NCBI GenBank assembly: GCA_021234155.1 | Contig: JAJEKV010000096.1 | Span: 229,501-293,500, forward strand | Reading direction: 5' to 3' | From: Isoetes taiwanensis | Lineage: Eukaryota > Streptophyta > Lycopodiopsida > Isoetales > Isoetaceae | DNA length: 64,000 nucleotides | Shown here: one piece after another, positions 1-10,439 of the stretch | How the letters are laid out: every line of letters begins with the position of its first letter | Numbering within the stretch: the stretch's first letter is position 1 | Translations under genes and position numbers: made by a program | The notes under the pieces: model-generated | What the model was told of the DNA's origin: nothing | Databases searched by the model: none | The model's input: only the letters and a program-made list of their open reading frames with translations

Positions 1-605
1 AACTAAAGGCTGTATTTAAACCAGGGTGGTCTGCTTCTGCTGATGCTACATCTGCCTTGACAGATGAATCTGCCCTTGATCATCTTCTCATGCTCTGTAT
101 CCCAGACATCAGAAGGCAACTTGCTGGTTTTACAACCTCTCAAGTGAGAAGACATATGCCTTGAAAGGATTAGGCAGAGTAAAGCATTTCAAACAGCAAA
201 TGGAAACACTCCCCATTGACGAATGTAAAGATGCTGCTTATTACATTCAGAAACTTCGTGCTCTCAAGGAAGAAGTCATATGTGCAGAAGGCAAATTGGA
301 GGATGAAGATCTTATCTCGTTATGCTATCTGCCATGGAAGTTTCCTATTGCCAGCAGGTAGTGAGTATTCAAACTCAAAAGGGTATCACATGGTCCTTTC
401 ATGATCTTCAAACTGTCCTTCTAGATGCAGAATTACAAAATTCCAAACGTCTCAAGATTCGGCAGTTGAATTATGCTCATGCACACAAAGATAAAGGAAA
501 GAGTGATGCAGACAGCACTAGATCTACCTTATCATATGCTGAAAAACGGGCTCAAGCTACTTGCTAGCACTGTGGAGTCACAGGGCACTATAGGTTCCAA
601 TGTAA
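1..605 (+). pseudogene. copia Gag (UBN2-type) with zinc knuckle, broken
   Basis: Pieces of a copia Gag are readable in shifting frames. Residues such as QQMETLPIDECKD and the following helical stretch (161-361) are typical of the gag-polypeptide region. A CX2CX4HX4C zinc knuckle lies at 562-603, but its second position is an in-frame TAG (565-567). Gag would package the element RNA in cytoplasmic particles; this copy cannot. Confidence 0.75.
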
Positions 606-711
606 GGCCTATAAGAAACTAGCAAGCGACTCAGCTACCTCTGCAAGACCAAGTGGAAAATCTGCCACAAAAGACACCACGAGAGGCATCTCAAGAGTTG
701 CACTTTCAGGC

Positions 712-2068
712 ATGTTTAGTGAGGAATACTTACACATGGCCGTTGCTACTAGCATACCTGCCAGTACAAAGTATTTGCTCATGGATTCAGGGGCTTCTCA
801 ACATATTGTCACCACACCACTGATTCTTGTGAATCCTACTCATGATACGTCTCTCTTAGTGACAGTAGCAAATGGAGAGGTCCTACAGTCACATTCCAAA
901 GGTATTATTAACCTTCAGCAAGAGCAAGGCATATGTCCCATCAACATGTCCCTGATGCTACAACCAACTTATTATCTGTTTCCACATTTGACAAATAAGG
1001 TGAGACGGTTATGTTTGGTAAAGGAAAGATGTATTTAACAAACTTAAGCCCTTGGAAGTTCATTCCAGAGCAACTTCAGATTAACATGACAGGACACATG
1101 AACAAACGGGGGTTTGTATATGGTGGATGGAACACCTCAAGTCATGCCTCGGCTTACGTAGCAGCAGACCTGCATCTAGAAAAATTATGGCATGCACGAT
1201 TTGGCCATGTTGGAGGACTAGCTATTGGAGAATTAGCGACATTAGGAATGGTAACAGGCCTGCCAAAGCTCAAGATCACATCATTGGGGTGTGAAGCATG
1301 TCATTTGGGTAAGCAAACTCAACATCCTTTTCCTCAACATGCTGAATTTAGAGCCACTAGTGTTCTTGAGTTACTTCATATGGATTTATGTTACATGAGA
1401 CAGACTTCTCTAGGGGGAGCTCATTGGTTTCTAATCATTGTCGATGATTACAGCAGATTTACTTGGGCATTTTGTGTAGCCACAAAGGATAAAGCCTTTC
1501 TTAAATTCCAAGAATTTCATTCATGGTACATCACTCAAAGCCGTACGGACTGATAATGGAATAGAATTTAAGAATGCCAAGTTTGATGCTTACCTACTTA
1601 CTCATAAAATAAGAAGAGAGCACACAGTACCATATGCCCATGCCCAAAATGGCGTTGCAGCAAGAAAGAATCGAGCGTTACAGAATTTTGTAAGGACAAT
1701 GCTCATTCACAAGAACCTTCCATCACATTTTTGGGGGGAAGCAGTTGTTACAGCAGCCTATTTGGCTAATAGAGCTCCAACTCTAGCAAATCCAACTGGC
1801 ACTCCATATGAGTTAGCCTATGGATGCAAAGCAAATGTGGGTATCTACGAATCTTTGGTTGTTGGTATTATCAGATATACCTCAAGAGAAGCTCAAGAAG
1901 TATGGAAAATTACATCCTAGGGCAATTAAGTGCATCTTTATAGGGTATCCTATCAGCCAAAAAGGATGGAAACTATATGATCCAAAAACCAAGACCGTAT
2001 TCATCTCACGGAGTGTAGATTTTGTGGAAAGTGCATCATACTATGATGAAGAGCCATCTTTAAAATGA
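712..2068 (+). pseudogene. copia protease and integrase, frameshifted
   Basis: The aspartic protease motif MDSGASQHI lies near 781-807. The GAG-pre-integrase segment with an H..H..C..C zinc site follows at about 1170-1320 (LWHARFGH ... CEACHLGKQ). The integrase core runs from about 1365, with the first Asp in HMDLCYM. The reading frame slips near 1548, just before the TDNG motif. The catalytic glutamate region reads QNGVAARKNR, with alanine where the family has glutamate. Both the frameshift and this substitution make the integrase inactive. Confidence 0.85.
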
Positions 2069-2224
2069 AGAATTTCAGCTCCAAATGATTCAGCATTTAT
2101 TTGAGCAAAGCATCATCTCTGCTACAAAAGATGCAGATCCACGAACAACTATTTCTCTTGAGCATGCTGCACCTGAAGATTCGGACTCATCTATGAGTTT
2201 TCATGATGAACTTGAGGATCAACC

Positions 2225-3960
2225 ATGTGTTACAACATAGCAGATCCTCCAGATCATTCTACTATTGAAAATGCTTCAATATATGAGGCATATAACCTGG
2301 ATTGGAACCCACTCCATCCTCATATTGCAGTTCCACCATCATCTGCCATGCCTCCTATTGTCGTGAGAAGATCCGAGAGGCTCAAGGCAAAGCATCAATT
2401 TGCTTGCAAGAAAAACTCTTGCAATTATGCCCTAATGACTCAACTCCTTGCTACATCAGATCCTGCCACCTACAAGCAAGTAGCTGCCATTCCCTTCTGG
2501 AATGCAACTATGCAAGCTGAATATGACATGCTTATACAGCAAGGCACTTGACAGCTCACTTCCAAACCAGCAGGCCAACATGTCATTGGGAACAAATGGG
2601 TATTTTGGACCAAATACAATTCCAATGGCAGCATAGCAAAGCACAAAGCTAGACTTGTGGCCAAGGGATATGCCCAAGAACTTGCCATTGACTATAAGAT
2701 GTTTTTGCCCCTGACGCTAGAATGCCTACCATTCGAGCAGCTATTGCATTGGCTGCCAGTACAGGATGGTCCATGTATCAGCTAGACTTTAAAATCGCCT
2801 TTTTAAATAGTGACCTGCAGGAAACTATTTATATGGAGCAACCTCAGGGATTTGTGAAAAAGTGAGAAGAATCACTTGTCTGCCACCTCCAGAAAAGTTT
2901 GTATGGCCTATGACAGGCCCGGAGATGTTGGCACAACAAGATCAATGCTTTTTTATTGAACATTGGCTTCAAATGGTCCACGGCAGATCCTAGTCTCTAT
3001 TACAAGAAAGCTGATGCTCAAATATTTATTTTGGTTCTTTATGTGGATGATTCAATCATCACAGGACGGGGGATGCAACATCTACCATTGCAGATTTAAA
3101 AGAGCACCTTGCACGCTCCTTTGAGGTCACAGACCTAGGACTTTTACATTATTGCCTCGGAATTGAAGTATGGCAAAAAGACACCTCCATTATGCTCACT
3201 CAAACCAAATACATAAAGAAAGTGTTAGACAGATTTCATATGGATTCATCCCAGCCAGTTCTTGCTCCATATGAACAAGGTAATAAACTTACCTTAGACA
3301 CTAATGGCGAATCATGTGATACCAAATTGTTTCGACAATTAGTTGGATCTCTCATCTATATCACCATTACTAGGCCAGACATCGTGTTTGCAGTTGGGCA
3401 AGTTAGCTGGTTTATGCAACACCCAAAGATGAGTCACTGGAGAGCAGCAAAGCAAATTCTAGCATATTTGCAAGGCACCATGTTTGAAGGAATTACTTAC
3501 TTTCAAAACCATGTGCCTGTGTTGTCCTTCTACACCGATGCAAAATTTGCATCCCATGACTATGAAACAAGGAAGTCTACTACGGGATTTGTCTCCTTCT
3601 TTGGAAAAAGTCCACTTCTGTGGGCCTCTAAAAAGCAGTCTACAGTGAGCCTCAGCAGTATTGAAGCAGAATTAAAAGCACTGTGCATAGGATTTCAAGA
3701 AATGGCTTGGATGCACACTCTTTTTCATGATATGGGAGTACAAGTCAAGGAAGACATTATGCTAGTGGATAATTCTGGGGCTATCGCCTTGACCAAAGAT
3801 TAGAAATATCATCCCTTAACAAAGCATTTCGACACTCAGTTATGCTTTATGAAGCAGCAACTCGATTTATACCATCATAACTCTGCAGTATTGTGCTACA
3901 CGCAAGCAACTAGCTGATGGACTGACAAAACCTCTCAGCGGCACTAAACTTCAGCAGATG
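2225..3960 (+). pseudogene. copia reverse transcriptase and RNase H, frameshifted
   Basis: The reverse transcriptase start is recognisable around 2580-2700 (NKWVFWTKYNSNG, then KARLVAKGYAQ). The polymerase active-site motif YVDD is intact at 3040-3051. The RNase H region is open from 3192 to 3803, with TRPDIVFAVG, the STTGF block and SSIEAELKAL, and ends at a premature TAG before the conserved KYHPLTKHFD segment. Several frame changes separate the blocks. The domain identity is secure and activity is not expected. Confidence 0.85.
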
Positions 3961-4054
3961 AAGCAGTCTTTAAGGCTGCAGCAGAGCCACTGAATGTTTT
4001 CTTTCTGCTATTTGTTTTGTTTTGTTAGGATTCAATTTCAGGAGGAGTATTACA

Positions 4055-4235
4055 TGAGGAAACCTAACCCTAACCCTACACATGACATGGTACCCTAACC
4101 CTACATGTCACCTTAGACCTATATAGGTCATTATTGTGCTCATACACAACACTTCATCTACCTAGAGCGTCTTCTTTCTCACTAGCTTTACACACAAATA
4201 GGCTTCCACCATTTACTGGTTTATAAGACACCATT
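4055..4235 (+). repeat. probable copia 3' LTR (approximate limits)
   Basis: The stretch follows the polypurine-like tract and begins TGAGGAAACC. It contains a TATA-like box (CCTATATAGG, 4127-4136). It also holds CCCTAA repeats at 4064-4077 and again near 4090-4100. With no partner LTR in the window, the limits are inferred from position only. Confidence 0.4.
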
Positions 4236-4237
4236 CG

Positions 4238-4576
4238 TTGGAGCTGGTTGGACAGGGTCTTGTGGAGCATGATTACACGTTTCTTATATCTGCCTCAATA
4301 TTCGATCTAGAACACACTTTAAATTTGTATATCCTACAGAGCCACAAGGTCTTAGATAGATTTCGAGGTAAATCTCACAATTTTTTTATCACTCCATTGC
4401 AGATTGGGCAAGTTTTTAATCATACAGTATTGAAGAAATGTTCTTCTGCTGGTGTATTTTTGTACAATATACATGCACTACTGGAAACACCACCATGGCT
4501 CCAATTTAAGCATCTCTTTTTGTTGGTTTGTAGAGGAATTGCATGGACAAATGTCTGGAAGCAAAAATGTGAATAA
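4238..4576 (+). CDS. unrecognised ORF downstream of the copia element
   Basis: An open frame of 112 codons starts just past the presumed LTR. The translation has no motif I recognise and no clear signal or membrane segment. It has no identifiable partner gene, and base composition matches the surrounding AT-rich spacer. It may be a chance ORF or a scrap of host gene. Confidence 0.15.
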   Translation: MELVGQGLVEHDYTFLISASIFDLEHTLNLYILQSHKVLDRFRGKSHNFFITPLQIGQVFNHTVLKKCSSAGVFLYNIHALLETPPWLQFKHLFLLVCRGIAWTNVWKQKCE

Positions 4577-4971
4577 CTATTAGATTGGTCACAATATGGG
4601 AAGCTATGGGACTCCAAAGACTGAATAATTGAGCCATGAGGCAGGACATATGCCATGTTCAATAAACAGGTCATTCTTTTCTTTTGGAATAGTATGCTAT
4701 TTAAGAAATCACATAGCCAAGTTATGGCAGAGTGATGAGATGCTAGAAGACATATTAAGGCAGAAAAAATATAGCTAGACGATAGACTTACTTGCGTACT
4801 TGAATAGCAAGAAAGATGGAATCACAACATATATTTCCTTTTGTAGATTCTTATCAGGTATATTGGTATTATTTCCCTTTGCCCGAGCAATTCATAATTA
4901 TGTACATATGGACATGTAGGGTTGGATAGCAATGCTTTTTTGCTCTAACCATTATAGAATAACATTAAAAC
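4577..4971. other. non-coding spacer
   Basis: AT-rich sequence with no coding or structural signal that I can support. It leads up to the left end of element 1. Confidence 0.5.
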
Positions 4972-4975
4972 ATTA

Positions 4976-5000
4976 AAGTCGTATTTAATTAAAGTGGGAC
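4976..5000 (+). repeat. left terminal inverted repeat of element 1
   Basis: Begins AAGTCGTATTTAATTAAAGT and continues TGGGAC. It is the exact reverse complement of 17318-17342. ATTA immediately outside is matched by ATTA outside the right repeat. Confidence 0.85.
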
Positions 5001-5249
5001 TCATTCCATTCCCATTTTTTTTCGGAACCCGGTTAATTTACATAAAAAGTAGCACCCCGACCCGAAAACTATCCTTAATTCGAATTTTTGAATAAAACTC
5101 TGAATCCGAGCTGTGCTGCAGTTTTCCCAGGTTCGCGAGTCGAGAACAAAAACAATGCAACTGAAACAAAGGAAATTCATTAAAGTTTGAAACCAAAGAT
5201 GTAGTTGAAAAAGAATTTTTATTAATAAATTGAACAGATACAATGTATT

Positions 5250-5807
5250 TTACATCGGACGCAGAGACCATGGCGGTCTTGCTGTCACTACAGTTACATC
5301 ATCTTGGTAGGTGGTCCACCTTAGGGGATTAACTTGTGGCGCTTCTTCATGCCGTCTGTAAGCCTTGGGGGCAACCTGAAGAGTGTGGAATGCCTCACGT
5401 GGAGGTGCCTCTGGAGCTACCGGCCGACCTGTCCACCCGACTTCTCCACTCGCCTCCCGCAGCCTTTCATCGAATATGCTCCTTCCCCAACCTCCGTGGA
5501 TGTTATGCAATGCTTGCAATATGCCTTGAGCTTCCTGGACTTTCTCTTTGTTCTTCGCCTGTTCTTTATCCCCAGGGTGTAGCGAGCAACCTCTGAATTC
5601 GCGAGCAACCTTGTCCCAAAGGCCGGGCAAGAGTGTAGCGTGACCGGGATCTGTGCCAGAACGGTATTTCTTCCGCCTTGAGCTGGATCTGTGTCGCCTG
5701 GAGCGGTCTCTGTGATGCCTGAGCGGGATCTGTGCTGGTGTCGGATCTGTGCCTAAACCACCTGGAGCAAGGAGAGTATGATTAACAATTACGGTGCCAT
5801 TAGTCAA
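5250..5807 (-). CDS. unrecognised basic protein exon, element 1 minus-strand block
   Basis: An open frame of 185 codons is Arg/Ser-rich near its middle (RDRSRRHRSSSRRKK), followed by LLPGLWDKVAREF and a charged, probably helical segment. I recognise no named domain. It lies downstream of the NIF-like domain on the same strand, so it could be a terminal exon of that transcript or a separate small gene. The LPGL motif followed by a charged helix loosely recalls the coiled-coil segment of element 2 (55.8-56.0 kb), but I would not call homology from that. The basic Arg/Ser stretch is compatible with nuclear localisation. Confidence 0.4.
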   Translation of the reverse strand: MTNGTVIVNHTLLAPGGLGTDPTPAQIPLRHHRDRSRRHRSSSRRKKYRSGTDPGHATLLPGLWDKVAREFRGCSLHPGDKEQAKNKEKVQEAQGILQALHNIHGGWGRSIFDERLREASGEVGWTGRPVAPEAPPREAFHTLQVAPKAYRRHEEAPQVNPLRWTTYQDDVTVVTARPPWSLRPM

Positions 5808-5892
5808 AACGAAGAAAAGAATGTTGAAATCAAATTACAACGGAGAACATTCATTCCATACAACTGCATCCAATGACGTGGGAAGTAGTGTC

Positions 5893-6172
5893 TTTCTCGA
5901 CTCGCGAGTCGAGAAAGGCCCATAAAGTCAAAGTACAACCATTCTCATTAGAATATGGTTGCATCCAATCACACACGGAAGCATACAAATGCTTTTGTCA
6001 ACGAGACAACCAGCATGCCTTTCTCGACTCGCGAGTCGAGAAAGGCCCAGGAAACCCAATGTACAAGCATTATCATAATAGATTGTGGCTGCATCCAGTC
6101 ACACAATCAAACATACAAATGGTTTCATCAACACGACAAGCATGCCTTTCTCGACTCGTGAGTCGAGAAAGG
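5893..6172. repeat. three tandem palindrome units (about 125 bp period)
   Basis: Near-perfect palindromes of about 24-28 bp centred on CTCGACTCGCGAGTCGAG occur at 5893-5916, 6018-6045 and 6145-6172. They are separated by similar spacers containing GGTTGCATCCAATCACAC-type sequence. The third centre reads CGTG instead of CGCG. The array lies between two minus-strand coding blocks. Confidence 0.85.
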
Positions 6173-6275
6173 CATCGAAAACTCAATATACAAGTATATT
6201 CATTACAAAATGGTCAATACATGTGTTCACGTTCGATTACAATATTCACACAATTTGACTATCTGAAAGCAGGGG

Positions 6276-7086
6276 TCACTCTTCTTGTTCACCAAAGTAT
6301 TTGTCGTCCATAGCTTTCATGATCGGCTTGCTCTCTGGATCGGCGACAAGAATGGCAAAGAGGGATTCCGCCAAGACAGGACAGAGTCCGAAGGACAACC
6401 ACCTATCCGTCTCATATTCTTCAGGTCGATATGGCTTAGCAATGATTGTATTTTGCGCGTTATGATAGCACTTGTAGGCGGAGTCGTCTATGATCAGCGT
6501 GTTGTGTTTGCCATAGTCCTGGAATTGCTCATAAACCCTGTCCAGCCTTTTCACCATTATAGGCTTCCCCTTTGTGATGGCTGGATCGAGGTCCTTCACA
6601 TGCTCGACCCTTTCGTTTCCCCAAACGAACTTGAACTTCAAAACTGAAATGCCGAGAACACCAAGAACATTGACAATATTTTTCTTTGCCATACAAGACC
6701 ATATGCCCACTTCGAATCCCCGTTCCAGGCACCATTCAATAATTTCCTTAGCTCTAGGCCTCGGATACACTATTTTATGCTCTGTTTTCATTGGGATCTG
6801 CGAGGTGTTAATCTCGGGGACGTCTTTGTCGTGGTATACTGCAGCTAATACTCCATTGACGTCAAATATTACAAGCTTGGTGGGACCAGCTGGATCCCAG
6901 TTGGAGTTTGGCTCTGACCATATTTCCGGTTCATCGGGATCCAAATGCGGGATCATTATCTTTTCAGGTCCTTTAAAGGCCGTGGCGGTGTCTTGCTCTG
7001 GATTGTCTTTGTCCTTTTCATTCTCCTCCTCGCGACGTGAACCGCTGCCCAATGACAATGATCCGGAGTCGTTGAGCTCGAATTCC
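6276..7086 (-). CDS. FCP1/NIF-like HAD-family phosphatase domain (3' exon)
   Basis: The exon begins after a good acceptor (CATTTCAG, 7087-7094) and runs to a TGA-type end at 6276, about 269 codons. An acidic linker (EEENEKDKDNPEQD) leads into a HAD core. Motif I is KLVIFDVNGVL, a middle block reads GFEVGIWSCMAKKN, and the motif III/IV region reads HNTLIIDDSAYK, followed by NTIIAKPY. These match the C-terminal-domain-phosphatase-like HAD family common in plants. The usual second aspartate of DxDx(T/V) is asparagine (D-V-N-G), as also in element 2, so catalysis may be altered. The domain is open and looks intact, while upstream exons are uncertain. It is the last clear domain of the minus-strand block that also carries the ParB-like domain. 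Role in the element is unknown; removing phosphate from a host or element protein is the natural guess. Confidence 0.8.
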
Positions 7087-7226
7087 CTGAAATGATGACA
7101 TCCAGCCGAAAGGAAGCGAGTTTTCTCGACTTCATGAGTCGAGAATGAAAGAAAAGGTATTGAAAGGAAGCGAGTTTTCTCGACTTTCGCGAGTCGAGAA
7201 ACACCGATAAACAAAAATAAACTCAC
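7087..7226 (-). other. intron carrying two palindromes
   Basis: Donor GAG|GTGAGT ends the upstream exon at 7227 and the acceptor CATTTCAG precedes 7086. The 140-nt intron contains two CTCGACT...AGTCGAG palindromes (7121-7144 and 7174-7201), showing that the palindrome family sits in introns as well as spacers. Phase across this junction fits only one of the possible upstream frames, so the upstream join is not certain. Confidence 0.55.
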
Positions 7227-8890
7227 CTCAATCTCGGGTTTTTCAAGAATGTGTTCGGCAAACATTCGGGTCCAAACCGACATTCTCGTCTCCGTCAGCT
7301 TTGTCTCCCTCGTCCTCGTCGTCTTTACTGCTTCCATTTGTCTTCCTCCCCTTGAAATGCTCATGAAGCAGATCCAGGTATGACCGAATGGTTTCAACCA
7401 TTTCCTTATTTCCAACCACGGATATAGGTTTCATTCCAAACAAAGATAGCCCCCTCGAGAGAACAGGCCATTCATGTACCACTCGCGCGCCAATTTGATC
7501 TTCCTCGACCAAAGCGGTTATGAAGTACTTGATAACTCTTGGCGGGATAGGAATTCTATGTATAGGACACATCCGCACCATCTTTGCTGACCTTGTCCAT
7601 CGATGGAACATCCTCCATAAATCTGCCCCCCTTCCAGGGTTCCATCTGCTCTTGAGAGATCATGAACTTGTCGAGATAATGATGCTCGCTAGACCACCAC
7701 TTATCCAGGTCGACCGCCGATCTTGAAATCAAAACCAAAACTATGTTGGCAAAGCTTGGTGCCTTCGGCAAGCCAAGTCTGCACTCATGATCAAGTTCGT
7801 ATATGGAGTGCATGATCTTGTTGGTGAAGTTAATATCAGCTGCCCATTGGGAGACAGCAGTTGTTTGATTGCCCGGCATGCAAAAGACAAGGAAACTGAA
7901 AGTATCCAGGTCGGTCATGTCCGTTTTACGTCTTGTACCACTGCTCTATGTCAGCTTTGTCATAAAAAAGGGTGGGGTCTTCGATCATATTGATGGCAAA
8001 TAGTGCCACGGGTCCAGGTGCCAGTTCGAGACCACCAAATCCCTTGTGTCCCAAAGTAACCAGAAATGGGGAGCTATCGTCTGCCTTAAATGGGACCACC
8101 CCGAATCCAAGCTTCCTTTTCGAAATTGCCATAGCACGTTCGGGAAAGGAAGGGTTTTAACGTTACGCTTCGACTTGGTGTTGATGTAGGGTTGACATAG
8201 ACGGTTCAATTCCTTCATGTCTTCCTCATCAAGGGCAGCCTTTTCCTTGTAATAATCAAAATCATGGTATTCATTAGATGCAACGTTGCAGAACTCCGTG
8301 ATGCCTTCTTCTAACGCCTTATTTGTCGCTTTAGGGGCGTGGCATAATCCTTTAGATCCCGCATTTTAGAACTCTGGTCTTCCTTAGCGGGGATTGTTCC
8401 CTCCAAGATTTTGCCTTGTAGGTCAAGCGTTTCTTTGTCCGGTGAGGCCCCAGTATCCTCTTCATGAACTGCTTGTCAAACAACTTGGGGTCCGGCACGC
8501 TTGGAAATTCTCCATTCTTTGTCCTTGACTTGCCTCTTGTCCATTGAGCCCATATGTCGGTCCATTTCTCCCCGGGCCGCCTCGGTTACTAAGAATGAGG
8601 TCATATTGGTCTGAGAGAGACTCCCCACCTTTCCTTGGTGTTCTCTTCTTCTTCTCCTCTTCTTCCTCTCCCTCGTCATCTTCCGTCCCTCCAGTGAGAA
8701 CATATCTGCATAGTTTCTCAAAGGTCTTCCACTTATCAGGGGAGCCCTGCGTCCTTTAGGGCCGAGGACAACCCAATGCTTTCCATTTGCCCTGGCGTGT
8801 ATGATGCGAGTCGGGATAAGGGCTGCATTCGGACAATGTACCAATGTCGAGCATGAAAGTATCTACAAACACCCTAATAAGCGGTAAATA
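7227..8890 (-). pseudogene. central part of element 1 cargo protein, frames broken; possible methyltransferase-like fold
   Basis: Overlapping open segments in different frames give one continuous-looking protein in the minus direction. It runs from a charged Glu/Lys-rich region (8476-8844) through KELNRLCQPYI (8218), GHKGFGGLELAPGPVALFAI (about 8050), TDLDTFSFLVFCMPGN (7918) and DKWWSSEHHYLDKF (about 7700), to PVLSRGLSLFGMKPISVVGN (about 7450) and an acidic tail. At least two small frameshifts are needed to join them (near 7920 and 7590). The pattern GLSLFG...ISVVGNKEM followed by a helix is reminiscent of a SAM-methyltransferase nucleotide site, as in ParB-methyltransferase fusions, but key motifs are not convincing. 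I treat that as speculation; the segment is otherwise unrecognised. Confidence 0.5.
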
Positions 8891-8896
8891 GTAGCC

Positions 8897-9277
8897 CGGG
8901 TTTTCTCGACTCGCGGTCGAAAAGTCCCTTGAATGTCTAATTTTCTTTTTACTTCTACGGGTTTTCTCGACTCGCGAGTCGAGAAAGCTCTACATCCTTT
9001 GATTTTTACGTATTACCACGGCTTTCGACTGCGAGCGGTCGAAACCCCGATGATAATCGGCAAATGTTAGGATGGCGGGGCTTTCTCGACTTCATGATCG
9101 AAAAAATCCTGAATGTCTAATTTTCTTTTCTTGGCTAAGGGTTTTCTCGACTCGCGGTCGGCTCTACGCATCCTTTGATTTTACGTGTTACCACGGCTTT
9201 CGACTCGCGAGTCGAGAAACCCGATGATAATCGGCAAATGTTAGGATGGCGGGGCTTTCTCGACTTCGCGAATCGAA
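8897..9277. repeat. higher-order array of the CTCGACTCGCGAGTCGAG palindrome
   Basis: Seven palindrome-bearing subunits of about 60 bp form a repeating A-B-C order. A begins near 8897, B near 8959 and C near 9018, then the order repeats at about 9079, 9138, 9196 and 9253. B units carry CATCCTTTGATTTT-type tails and C units carry GATGATAATCGGCAAATG. Several palindromes have lost bases on one arm. The array separates the ParB-like exon from the next coding segment, so it is probably intronic. Confidence 0.85.
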
Positions 9278-9325
9278 TGGAAAAATTCGAGAGAGTTATT
9301 TACCTTCGTGGCGGCACTTTCGTTG

Positions 9326-9997
9326 CTATTGTGTTACGGCGGTGGCTAATGTCTCCGTCGAAAGAACTCTGCACTCTCGCTTGGCATATCTATCCTTGAT
9401 CCTTTGCGGCACCTCCTTCTCAAGTGCAATAATACTTGAGCCGCCCTCAGCGAATCTTGGCCCGCCTACAACCCGAACCCGGGCGTCTTTTCCCTTCAGA
9501 TCTTCCTCAGACTTCCAGCTGAACAACTCACCTGTCGATCTGCTAAAAGGTATGACATCCGCAGGCATTGGATCTGCAACAGGATGTCGCACCATCAGGT
9601 TCAGAATCTCCAGCATGTGTGCTGGATTAAATTCCACAATGGTTGAACAAGGCGGCATCTCCGTGCAAACCTTCAGCCGTCTAATGTCCAAAGCAGCGAC
9701 TTGTGTGATATTCCCCACGGATAATCTTGAGCTAGACGGCTCCATTTTACGTGCCCCTCTCTGTGAAATCCTGATCTGATCATCTGGATCGAGGTTTGGG
9801 GACTCGACCATATCTTCGTCTCCTTCCTCATCTGATTCCTCCCGTGTGGTGTCATCTTCCACATCTTTGTTTTTTGGTGGACTTTTTTGTGTATGAACCA
9901 CAACTTCATTCCCCACTGCAGAGTGTTGTAGAGCCTTCAGCACAGTAGAAGTGAAGCTCCCCGTATTGAACAGTTTTCCCCGACTGAAAATCTCCAT
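9326..9997 (-). CDS. ParB-like domain exon of element 1 cargo protein
   Basis: An open frame of 223 codons. An N-terminal acidic low-complexity stretch (EESDEEGDED) precedes DIRRLKVCTEMPPCSTIVEF, a helical segment MLEILNLMVRHP, then RVRVVGGPRFAEGG with a downstream helix and CRVLS. The layout of strand, VVGG loop, helix and late strand fits the ParB/sulfiredoxin-like fold. Its hallmark is a G-G-x-H/R loop, and the usual His is not clearly present (GGPRF). It shares the minus strand and direction with the NIF-like exon, so both are probably parts of one multi-exon gene. In bacteria and phages ParB-like domains act as CTPases, nucleases or DNA-site readers. Function here is unknown. Confidence 0.55.
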   Translation of the reverse strand: MEIFSRGKLFNTGSFTSTVLKALQHSAVGNEVVVHTQKSPPKNKDVEDDTTREESDEEGDEDMVESPNLDPDDQIRISQRGARKMEPSSSRLSVGNITQVAALDIRRLKVCTEMPPCSTIVEFNPAHMLEILNLMVRHPVADPMPADVIPFSRSTGELFSWKSEEDLKGKDARVRVVGGPRFAEGGSSIIALEKEVPQRIKDRYAKRECRVLSTETLATAVTQ

Positions 9998-10184
9998 ACC
10001 AAGCTCCCTCGGATGTTAGGGTTCCGCCTCCTTCATCCCTTCCGATCCTTCCACCCAAGGTTCGACAATTTAAAGGCGCCAGAGCCTTTTTCGGTGCCCT
10101 TAGCCTTGCTCATGGAAGAGTGAGAATAATTTGAAACCAAGCTAATTTTTGGTGCGATAGAACTTACTCTTCCTCCGGCGGTCC

Positions 10185-10439
10185 TCAACATGTAGTGTTA
10201 AATGCTTGAATCTGGCGCAGAGAGGCGGAGAGCACAACACCGATTTTCTTGTACTTGTCTCCGGAGCTCTTCTTGTCCCTTTGGTGTAGAAACAGATCTT
10301 TCTCCTTCCCACTTGTCGATACCTCGACATACCACCAAGAATCTGCCGCTTGTTTCAAGAAGCTCGTCTCCGGTCCCTCGATGACGAAGAATGGAGTTCG
10401 CCCGCTGATCACCAAAGTGAGTCCGGTGAATCTTTGCAA
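10185..10439 (-). CDS. unrecognised exon of element 1 minus-strand block
   Basis: An open frame of 84 codons includes GLTLVISGRTPFFVIEGPET and SFLKQAADSWWYVEVSTS. The regular alternation of hydrophobic and charged residues and the lack of stops in a GC-richer stretch look like real coding sequence. It lies upstream of the ParB-like exon in the same direction and may be an earlier exon of that gene. I do not recognise the domain. Confidence 0.45.
   Translation of the reverse strand: MQRFTGLTLVISGRTPFFVIEGPETSFLKQAADSWWYVEVSTSGKEKDLFLHQRDKKSSGDKYKKIGVVLSASLRQIQAFNTTC

Larger units (their letters stand above)
1..4240 (+). mobile_element. Ty1/copia LTR retrotransposon, degenerate 3' portion
   Basis: The domain order is Gag, zinc knuckle, protease, integrase, reverse transcriptase, RNase H, which is the Ty1/copia order. 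The 5' LTR and start of gag lie outside the window. Reading frames switch repeatedly and stops interrupt every domain, so the copy is dead. A polypurine-like stretch (GGAGGAGTA, 4041-4049) precedes the probable 3' LTR. The domain calls rest on family motifs and are firm; the right-hand limit is approximate because no second LTR is visible for comparison. Confidence 0.9.

Noticed and set aside
5893-9277. Regular palindrome spacing resembling a CRISPR array
   Set aside because: The repeats are imperfect, spacers are related to each other, the context is plant nuclear DNA, and no cas-like gene is present.
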